A model generated the notes under the pieces. It was not told the origin of the DNA. It ran no database searches and saw nothing but the letters and a program-made list of their open reading frames with translations. Source: Acidobacteriota bacterium (lineage in GTDB: Bacteria; Acidobacteriota; Terriglobia; Terriglobales; Acidobacteriaceae). From it: DNA of 39,537 bases. The stretch covers positions 1-39,537 of the forward strand of contig JAGWRX010000078.1 of assembly GCA_028876395.1 (NCBI GenBank), given 5' to 3'. Numbering within the stretch: position 1 is the stretch's first letter; every line of letters begins with the position of its first letter. Positions 33,425 through 39,537 of this stretch are shown one piece after another. Both the position numbers and the translations under genes were made by a program.

Positions 33425-34116
33425 TGGGCAGCCTTTCCAAAGTGCGCAAGCGCCCTCAGCCGCGCGCGCTCGATGGCCGCGTTCAACTCCGCGCGCCTGG
33501 GCTCGAACTCCTCAACCGGCAAATCGGTGGGCACGCGCGTCCACTGCGCCCAGCTCACGCAGATGCGGGTGAACGGCTTGGGCACAAGAAACCGGTCCCA
33601 CGAGCGCATCGTCCAGGCCCGCTCCGGCTCCAGGTGAAAGCAGCCAATCGGCGCGCCGGTCATCTGCGCCAGTTTGATGGGGCCCATCTTGGTGCGATAA
33701 ATCGGCCCGCGCGGTCCGTCGGCGGTAAAGATCGCCGTGCGTCCCGACTCGATGATCTTCTTGAGCCCCATCAGCCCTTCGCGCGACCCGCGCGAACTGG
33801 ACCCGCGTACGGCGCCAAAGCCGAACAGCTTCAAAATGCGCGTAATCAGTTCGCCGTCGAAGCTGCGGCTGATGAGGATGACGGCTTGGGAGCGGCGGAA
33901 GTAGATGGTGCAGGGCAGCACGCACTGGTGCCAGAAGCAGTAAATCTCCGGCCCCGGTTTCTCGCCGAACAGCACCGGCGTCACGCCTTCTTCTGCGATG
34001 ACTTCAAAGCGCCACGTCAGACCCACGACCCACAACAGCGCCCACACCACGCGCGGAAACACAGCCAGCGCAAGACGCTGGCTCAGCGTGAATCCAGGGT
34101 TGGCTTCGGCGGTCAC
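33421..34116 (-). CDS. DUF374 lysophospholipid acyltransferase-like protein
   Basis: About 231 residues of the LPLAT superfamily, DUF374 branch, which transfers acyl chains to lipid A-like or phospholipid acceptors at the inner membrane. One N-terminal membrane stretch (about 12-35) is followed by the block [11 protein letters not shown] holding the catalytic-type histidine, then [28 protein letters not shown], then [31 protein letters not shown] 34116 is chosen because it lies 10 bases after the ABC permease stop and yields the family N-terminus; the frame continues upstream into that gene. It overlaps queA by four bases. The acceptor is unknown. Confidence 0.88.
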   Translation of the reverse strand: MTAEANPGFTLSQRLALAVFPRVVWALLWVVGLTWRFEVIAEEGVTPVLFGEKPGPEIYCFWHQCVLPCTIYFRRSQAVILISRSFDGELITRILKLFGFGAVRGSSSRGSREGLMGLKKIIESGRTAIFTADGPRGPIYRTKMGPIKLAQMTGAPIGCFHLEPERAWTMRSWDRFLVPKPFTRICVSWAQWTRVPTDLPVEEFEPRRAELNAAIERARLRALAHFGKAAQ

Positions 34117-34126
34117 TTTACTGATT

Positions 34127-35374
34127 CTAGCTGTAGCGCAGCCAGCGCAGCAGCTCGGGCAGAGTCGCGCGCTTGCCATACATCAGGATGCCGACGCGGT
34201 AGAGCCGCGTTGAGAACCACAACACACCCCAGATGCTCAAAACCATCAGCACAATCGACACGGCAAACTGCCACGCCGGGGGAATCTCTGAAGACATGCG
34301 CAGGAACATGATGACCGGCGCCGTCGGCGGAAAGAACGATGCCGCGACGGACCAGACAGAGTTGGAGTCGTTGATGACCAGCAGGATCAGGGCGAAACTG
34401 AGCCACGTGGGCGCAGCGGCCAGGGGCATGTACATCTGCAGCTCCTGCTCGGTTTCGCAGGTGGCGGCCAGGCCCGCGAACAGCGAGCTGTAGAGCAGAT
34501 AGCCAAGCAGAAAGTAGATGGGAAACAGCACCGCCTCTGTCCAGGAGATATGGACGGCATACTGGCCGGACATCAATGCCGCCGCGAATGGCGAAAACAG
34601 AATCGCCGCGCCGGCCGCCAGCCATATGGCTATCTGTGTCAATCCCACGGCGCCCACACCGATCAGCTTGCCTGCCAGCAGGTCGCCGGGCTTGGCGATG
34701 GCCAGCATCACTTCAAAGATGCGGGAGGTTTTTTCCTGGATGATCGAGCGCGCCACGTTCATGCCGTAAATCATGGTCGTCATCGACAGCAGAAAGGCCA
34801 TCACGTAGCCCTTCCAGAGCGACGCTTCAGGATTGCTCTTCACCAGCACGCCATCTTTCCTAGCCTGATACGTGCTGATGGAAACGCCGCGCACCAGCGC
34901 TTCTGCGGCGTCTTTCTTCATGCCGCCCTCGGTCAGTTTCTCGTCCATCAGCGCATGATTCAGCGCCGAATTCAGTCGCGCTGTCGTCATAAAGTCGCCC
35001 GAGGTTTGCGAGGTGTAGATGGCGGTCGGCGTCTTGCCCGGCGGCGTCTCCACCCACAGCACACCGTCAATCGCACCCGCCTCCACCTGCTTCACCAGCG
35101 CGGCTCGCTGCTCTTCGCTTGCCGGCGCAATCACGTCCACGCGAGCCTTCGCTGCCTTGTCGCCCACCAGCAGGTTGCGAATCTGATTGGCCAGCACCGC
35201 GTCCGTCGCGGCAATGGCCACATGCCGATTGGAACCCAGTCCGAGGCTCGAAAGAAAACCCACGCCCACAATCAATGCAAACACCGCGGGCAGACCGATC
35301 GTGGTTGTCCTGAAGGCGCGGCTGCGCACCTGCTCCAGATATTCGCGCCGCGCGATCAGCATCGTGTTACGCAT
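34127..35374 (-). CDS. ABC-2 type exporter permease (NatB-like)
   Basis: 415 residues. One N-terminal membrane helix (about 22-45) leads to a large extracytoplasmic domain (about 50-195, with IDGVLWVETPPGKTP), followed by about five to six C-terminal membrane helices (from KGYVMAFLLSMTTMIYGMNVARSIIQEKTSRIFEVMLAIAKP on). That last block is the ABC-2/NatB signature. ATG 35374 is chosen because GGGAGG lies eight bases upstream and the N-terminus MLIARREYLEQVRSRAF is typical; it overlaps the ATPase gene by eight bases. Substrate unknown; relatives export sodium, drugs or small molecules. Confidence 0.92.
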   Translation of the reverse strand: MRNTMLIARREYLEQVRSRAFRTTTIGLPAVFALIVGVGFLSSLGLGSNRHVAIAATDAVLANQIRNLLVGDKAAKARVDVIAPASEEQRAALVKQVEAGAIDGVLWVETPPGKTPTAIYTSQTSGDFMTTARLNSALNHALMDEKLTEGGMKKDAAEALVRGVSISTYQARKDGVLVKSNPEASLWKGYVMAFLLSMTTMIYGMNVARSIIQEKTSRIFEVMLAIAKPGDLLAGKLIGVGAVGLTQIAIWLAAGAAILFSPFAAALMSGQYAVHISWTEAVLFPIYFLLGYLLYSSLFAGLAATCETEQELQMYMPLAAAPTWLSFALILLVINDSNSVWSVAASFFPPTAPVIMFLRMSSEIPPAWQFAVSIVLMVLSIWGVLWFSTRLYRVGILMYGKRATLPELLRWLRYS

Positions 35375-36269
35375 CGGCCTTGCCTCCCACGGTCTGGATG
35401 AAAATCTCTTCAAGCGAGGGCTCAACCAGCTCAAAGCGGTATATGGTGGCCACGGCCGAGGCCTCGTGCAGTAGCTTTTGCGCGTTGCCGTGCGGCTTCA
35501 TTCGTATCTCCGCATGGCCTGAGAAGTTTTTTGCCTCTGCAATCTCCGCGCTCTCCAGAAACTTCGGGCTGCCCTCGAACTCCACGATCACGTGGTTGCG
35601 CTCATAGCGCGACTTGATCTCGCGCATCTTGCCGGAAAGCACTGCTTCGCCTTTGTCGATGAGGCAAATCGAGTCGCACAGCTTCTCCACCTGGTCCATG
35701 CGGTGGGTTGAAAACAGTATGGCCTTGCCCTGGTCCTTCAATTCCAGCAGCGTGCGCTCCAGAAGCTTGGCGTTTACCGGGTCCAGGCCGCTGAAGGGCT
35801 CGTCCATCACGATCAGGCCCGGATCGTGCAGCAGAGAGCCGATGAATTGAATCTTCTGCTGCATGCCCTTTGAAAGCTCTTCCGTCTTCCTGGCCAGCAC
35901 GTCGTCTATCTCCAGGCGTTTTGTCCAATCGATCGCCCGTTTGTGCGCCTCTGCGGACCCGAGTCCGTGCAGCTCGCCAAAGAAGACCAGCTGCTCCAGC
36001 ACCTTCATCTTCTTGTAAAGGCCGCGCTCTTCCGGCAGGTAGCCTACGCGCTTCAGGCTCGCGCGGTCGAATGGCTTTTCGAAGAGATTGACATGGCCGG
36101 AATCCGGCATGGTGATGCCCATCATCATGCGGATGGAACTGGTTTTGCCCGCTCCATTTGGCCCCAGCAGGCCAAACATCTGGCCCGCCTCGATGGAAAG
36201 GCTCAGGTTGCGCACAGCAACCTTTGTCTCGTAGGCCTTGGTCACTCCCACAAGTTCAACAACTGGCAT
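35367..36269 (-). CDS. ABC transporter ATPase (NatA-like)
   Basis: Energises the adjacent permease. 300 residues with Walker A GPNGAGKT, Q-loop region VGYLPEERGLY, signature LSKGMQQK, Walker B LIVMDEPFSGLD and switch histidine STHRMDQVE, all intact. A C-terminal domain of about 85 residues follows, as in NatA-type ATPases (ending VEPSLEEIFIQTVG). ATG 36269 is chosen because AGGAGA lies six bases upstream; the frame opens further upstream without a ribosome site. It is the first gene of an apparent operon with the permease, the acyltransferase and queA. Confidence 0.95.
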   Translation of the reverse strand: MPVVELVGVTKAYETKVAVRNLSLSIEAGQMFGLLGPNGAGKTSSIRMMMGITMPDSGHVNLFEKPFDRASLKRVGYLPEERGLYKKMKVLEQLVFFGELHGLGSAEAHKRAIDWTKRLEIDDVLARKTEELSKGMQQKIQFIGSLLHDPGLIVMDEPFSGLDPVNAKLLERTLLELKDQGKAILFSTHRMDQVEKLCDSICLIDKGEAVLSGKMREIKSRYERNHVIVEFEGSPKFLESAEIAEAKNFSGHAEIRMKPHGNAQKLLHEASAVATIYRFELVEPSLEEIFIQTVGGKADA

Positions 36270-36375
36270 CGAATCTCCTGCCGCTCTGCCTGGAAGCGAT
36301 TGTAGGTAGTTCATGGATGCCAGTCTATCGGAAGTTCGCTTCCGGGCAGAGTTCGCCCTTTGGGAAAGTCCGGCA

Positions 36376-37293
36376 CTAAGTATGTTTGTTATATTCCGGA
36401 GGTCCTGTAATTACCAGCGCGCTCTTCGTTTCTCCGTGAATGTAACGGCAGCACCAGTCTGTCTGGTGAATCTGTTTCTCCGGCACTGAAATCAGATCCT
36501 TATAAGTCACACATCCGTAGAGAAAGATCTTATCTTCCCAAAGCTCGACCCTCTCGAACTCCTCATCGGAGCTGCAGAGAGATCGCACCTCGTCACGGCT
36601 GAAAGGACGAATCCCCACGGATTCGCCCGGAAGCAGAATCAACGGCTCCGTCAGGGTGGTCTTCGACGCGCTGTCGTACTCCGGCGATTTGGGCAGGCTC
36701 GTCTCATCGGCCGCGATACGTACGTGGTCCTCGGTGGTCAGCAGCCGGGCGGGAGTGCGGCCCCGGTTTGTCGCCATCACCTTGAAGCTGTTTTCCATTG
36801 TCAGGAACGGCTCAACGGTGACCACAATCCAGGGTCTGTCCGCATCCACAAAAGCCTGTGTCTGGGCCAGCGCGGCGGTGGCGGTCTCCAGCGCCGCCTG
36901 CGAGGCCTCAACACTTGACCTCGTGTTATGGTCGATGTTCTTCATCAGGCGCAGCGCCAGGATGATGCCGACATACGCCAGGACCGCAAGCACGATATTG
37001 GCGCCCCAAAGGGCCCGGTCATGCCAGGTCCACGGCGCGGCCGCCGGCGCGGGGCTGTTCACAATGATTTGAGGCGGCTGAGCGCCTGATGAGCCCCCGT
37101 CGCTCTCGGGACTCGGCGCAGGGGGCACGCTGCTCTGCGAAGTGGCGGCGCGAGGAACCGCGGCAGCCGGCCTGCTGCTGGCGGGGGCATTTACACGACT
37201 GGCGCCGGAATCGCCGGCTTCCTGCCCTGAAACCGGCATGACCGTCTGTGCAAAGGCGCATAACGTAATGAGTACGACCAGCCACCTTGCCAT
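36376..37293 (-). CDS. Membrane-anchored protein of unknown function
   Basis: A 305-residue protein I cannot assign. Residues 1-23 look like a signal peptide (VVLITLCAFAQTVMPVSG). A stretch rich in Ala, Pro and Ser (about 24-85) follows, then one membrane helix (about 92-115, ALWGANIVLAVLAYVGIILALRLM), a short coiled segment (about 120-147) and a folded domain of about 155 residues (ADRPWIVVTVEPFLTMENSFKV onwards). The last domain is probably mostly beta. No catalytic motif is evident. It lies about 100 bases from the NatA gene, on the same strand upstream, with its own ATG, so it may be transcribed alone. Confidence 0.8.
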   Translation of the reverse strand: MARWLVVLITLCAFAQTVMPVSGQEAGDSGASRVNAPASSRPAAAVPRAATSQSSVPPAPSPESDGGSSGAQPPQIIVNSPAPAAAPWTWHDRALWGANIVLAVLAYVGIILALRLMKNIDHNTRSSVEASQAALETATAALAQTQAFVDADRPWIVVTVEPFLTMENSFKVMATNRGRTPARLLTTEDHVRIAADETSLPKSPEYDSASKTTLTEPLILLPGESVGIRPFSRDEVRSLCSSDEEFERVELWEDKIFLYGCVTYKDLISVPEKQIHQTDWCCRYIHGETKSALVITGPPEYNKHT

Positions 37294-37461
37294 GATGAGT
37301 GAAATATACCAGTTCGGATGAAGTGATTCGGTATCAGCTTTGGGAGCTGAACCCTGTTGAATACGGCGGGGTGATGCCCCGGGCCGGCTACGTCTGCTCC
37401 GGGGCCGCGCTCTCAGGATGCGCCCGTCAGGCCGATGCGATGGCCGCGCCTTTCGCGGTCA

Positions 37462-38856
37462 TCAGGCCGACGCTGAACCCATGTTGTTCTGCTCGAAGAT
37501 GGAGTCCGGCTCCGCAAGGCGGATCAGGCGATGCAGATAGGCCCGCGAAATGCCCAGGCTGCGGGCGGCCAGCGTCTTGTTCCCGTTGTTGTCCCTCACC
37601 GCATCCATGGCCAGTTTTACCTTGTAGTCGCGAAGCTGGCGCTCAAAGGACCCCTCGGGGTTGTATTCGCTGATGTCGATGATCTTGTCCGCGTGCATGT
37701 TCAGCGGCAGATCCTCGGGCCGGATCGTCATTCCGGGAGCGAGAATGATCGCCCTCTGAATCGTGTTCTCCAGCTCGCGCACATTGCCCGGCCACGGGTA
37801 GTTCAACAGCATGGTCATCGCGTCCGGCGCGATTGATTCCATCGGCTTCTGGAACAGGCGCGCATAGTGGCCCAGATAGTGCATGGCAATCTGGGGAATG
37901 TCTTCCGGGTGATCGGCCAGCGCCGGAGAAGTGATTCGCATCACGTTGATCCGGTAATAGAGGTCCTGGCGGAATTTGCCTTCCTCCACCAGCTTGGCCA
38001 GATCCTGATGCGTGGCAAAGATCAGCCGCGCCCGCAGCGGAATAAGGCGGTTGCTGCCCAGGCGGCTGAACTCCATCTGCTGCAGGACACGCAACAGCTT
38101 CACCTGCGTATGCAAGCTCAGATCCCCGATTTCGTCCAGAAACAGCGTGCCATCGCGCGCCTGTTCGAAGTAGCCTTCGCGCGCGCCTACCGTGCCTGTG
38201 AAGGCGCCCTTCTCGTGGCCGAACAACTCGGCTTCGATCAGCGTTTCCGGGATGGCCCCGCAGAAAACAGCCACGAACGGGCGGTCCGAGCGCGACCCCA
38301 GGTTGTGAATGGCGCGTGCGATCAGTTCCTTGCCGGTTCCGCTCTCGCCGCATACCAGCACGGAGGCATTCAGGTTGGCCACGCGGTGCACCAGCTGATA
38401 AACCTGCTGAATCTGAGGGCTCGATCCGATCAGGCGGTCACAGCCGGTGACCACTTCAGCCAGCTGTTGGACAGTCTGCAGTTGCCGCTTGAGCGCGGAG
38501 TTTTCGCTGGCCCGGCAAAGCATGGCCTTCAGCTCCCGTATGGAAGGCGGCCGCCGGCAGTAGCCGTAGGCACCCAGCCGCACCAGTTCCAAAGCCGCCG
38601 AGCGAAGTCCGTCATCGGCCATGACCACTGCGGGAACCTGCGAAGCAAGCATGCGGCGCGAACTATCGATGCGCTCCTGCAACGAGCCATTGTTCGAGCT
38701 CAGGTCAAGGATGAGTACATCGAATTCCCCCGCGTTCGTCAGCTGGGTGATGTCGTCCTCATCCACCGCCAGTTGAACCCGGAACTCTTTCCCCAAAGCA
38801 GAAGAGAGAAGGGGTTGCAATGCGCTGTCTTCCGAAAGTAGCCCGATCCGGATCAT
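37462..38856 (-). CDS. Sigma-54-dependent response regulator (REC-AAA+-Fis HTH)
   Basis: NtrC-type transcription activator of 464 residues. The receiver (1-115) keeps Asp51 (VLILDLSSNN) but has Arg in place of the conserved Lys (YCRRPPS), so phosphorylation control may be altered. The AAA+ domain has Walker A GESGTGKE (170-177), the sigma-54 contact loop as GAFTGT (217-222, normally GAFTGA), Walker B GTLFLDEIGDL and the arginine-finger region FRQDLYYRINV. The C-terminal Fis-type helix-turn-helix is NKTLAARSLGISRAYLHRLI. ATG 38856 is chosen because it begins the receiver; the frame upstream lacks protein character. No kinase is adjacent. It is a candidate activator of the sigma-54-type Tad promoters in this window. 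Confidence 0.94.
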   Translation of the reverse strand: MIRIGLLSEDSALQPLLSSALGKEFRVQLAVDEDDITQLTNAGEFDVLILDLSSNNGSLQERIDSSRRMLASQVPAVVMADDGLRSAALELVRLGAYGYCRRPPSIRELKAMLCRASENSALKRQLQTVQQLAEVVTGCDRLIGSSPQIQQVYQLVHRVANLNASVLVCGESGTGKELIARAIHNLGSRSDRPFVAVFCGAIPETLIEAELFGHEKGAFTGTVGAREGYFEQARDGTLFLDEIGDLSLHTQVKLLRVLQQMEFSRLGSNRLIPLRARLIFATHQDLAKLVEEGKFRQDLYYRINVMRITSPALADHPEDIPQIAMHYLGHYARLFQKPMESIAPDAMTMLLNYPWPGNVRELENTIQRAIILAPGMTIRPEDLPLNMHADKIIDISEYNPEGSFERQLRDYKVKLAMDAVRDNNGNKTLAARSLGISRAYLHRLIRLAEPDSIFEQNNMGSASA

Positions 38857-39453
38857 AAGGGGATGTCTCTTTTCTTCCTGCGTCTGAGTGAAGCGAGATT
38901 CAGATTTATGCCCTTCGGGGCAAGCCTGAAGCAAAGCCTCGGCAATCTCTATTTGCGCCGGAGCCCGCCGGGATGCACCCGCTGGGGAGCCCATTCAAAA
39001 GAATTGCGCCAACGACCTTCAAGACATCGCGTGAACGCAATTCTTATCCGCCTATCCCCTGGAGCCAATACCACATTGGTGTGAGGACAAAATACCGCAG
39101 TCATGGTGACCATGGAAGTGCTTAAAGTAAACAGGTTCGCGTGTCCATCGGCAAAAATTCACAAAACACCGCTCATGGATGCAACTCCATGCCGGGCGCC
39201 CGCCGCGGTTCCCACTCCCCTGACTATTGACTGCCACGATCATAATCAGAACAGGGGACATTGTGAAAGAGAAAGAATATTACTCCTGCTATGGAAAGTA
39301 ATCCTTTAGTTACGCAGGCGGTGGTCTGGCTCCAGGCGGCCGCTTCCTCCGGGGTGCGCAAAACGCGCAATCCGCATTGCTGCTGCCGCTTTCACCCAAT
39401 ATTTTCTCGCGAACCTCTTTCCCCGCCTGTCGCGATACAGGTAGTGTAGTTGC
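38857..39453. other. Intergenic region at right end
   Basis: About 600 bases between the minus-strand sigma-54 activator and a plus-strand start near the window end, so divergent promoters are expected. I see the small inverted repeat CCAAT-ACCAC-ATTGG at 39066-39080 and no convincing gene; short frames here lack ribosome sites and protein-like composition. Confidence 0.45.
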
Positions 39454-39537
39454 ATGGAAGCCACGCCCGTAGAACAAGCCATCTCGCCGGCAGGTCCCAG
39501 CCCTGCCGGAGCATCCTCTTCGTGGATGCGCATGTTC
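39454..39537 (+). CDS. Possible start of a truncated plus-strand gene
   Basis: An ATG at 39454 opens a frame that stays open to the last base (28 codons, starting MEATPVEQAI and ending SSSWMRMF). The segment is Pro/Ala/Ser-rich then basic-aromatic, as before a first membrane helix. There is no good ribosome site. Too short to identify; another in-frame ATG lies at 39526. Confidence 0.4.
   Translation, partial: MEATPVEQAISPAGPSPAGASSSWMRMF

Noticed and set aside
37437-37462. Imperfect hairpin (GATGGCCGCG/CGCGGTCATC) at the end of the sigma-54 activator
   Set aside because: It overlaps the stop codon and lacks a T tract, so a terminator call is not supported.
39439-39454. Sigma-54-like AGGTAGTGTAGTTGCA before the last gene
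   Set aside because: The spacing is right, but the start codon follows at once, so transcription would begin inside the gene; the -24 half is poor.

Overview
The window (about 39.5 kb, GC-rich) reads as a chromosomal segment of an Acidobacteriota bacterium, most likely class Terriglobia. This rests on my recognition of the protein styles: the acidobacterial Tad locus with a TonB-like partner, the MlaD-type protein with glycine repeats, GT-C membrane proteins, and the NatAB/DUF374/QueA row. I could run no database search. I saw no rRNA, tRNA, CRISPR array, transposase or prophage gene.

Left part (1-19.1 kb), mostly housekeeping: the 3' part of leuS and a coupled membrane protein; convergently an MCE/MlaD lipid-transport protein with five exact 34-residue-period repeats; acpS; a small unknown protein; an exported S1/P1-type nuclease. 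Next comes a phosphorelay set (1146-aa hybrid kinase, single-domain receiver, Hpt protein), then xseA and glmM, and convergently polA, whose proofreading residues look lost. Two polytopic GT-C-type membrane proteins lie upstream of polA.

Middle part (19.5-32.1 kb): a Tad/Flp pilus locus, nearly all on the minus strand, in at least three transcription units. Unit A (31.8 to 25.2 kb) is prepilin peptidase, cpaE, cpaF, tadB, tadC, two tandem nearly identical 31-codon transmembrane microprotein genes, and a DUF192-like/PilZ fusion. Unit B (23.1 to 20.7 kb) is cpaB-cpaC and ends in a strong terminator. Unit C is the flp pilin. A stand-alone DUF192 gene lies between B and C, and a TonB-like protein is encoded on the opposite strand. 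TadD, TadE, TadF and TadG are not seen.

The most interesting signals are in this locus. The word CACAAAAGT occurs upstream of all three units in the same orientation, about 105-120 bp before a candidate promoter; before flp and before unit A it is joined to CGTATACA. flp has a textbook sigma-54 -24/-12 site and unit A has a weaker one. A sigma-54 activator with a degenerate receiver is encoded 7 kb away. This suggests a Tad pilus regulon with its own activator site, plus an undescribed pair of twin membrane microproteins and c-di-GMP input through PilZ.

Right part (32.3-39.5 kb): an apparent minus-strand operon NatA-type ATPase, NatB-type permease, DUF374 acyltransferase, queA; an unknown membrane-anchored protein; the sigma-54 activator; and the first 28 codons of a gene cut by the window end.
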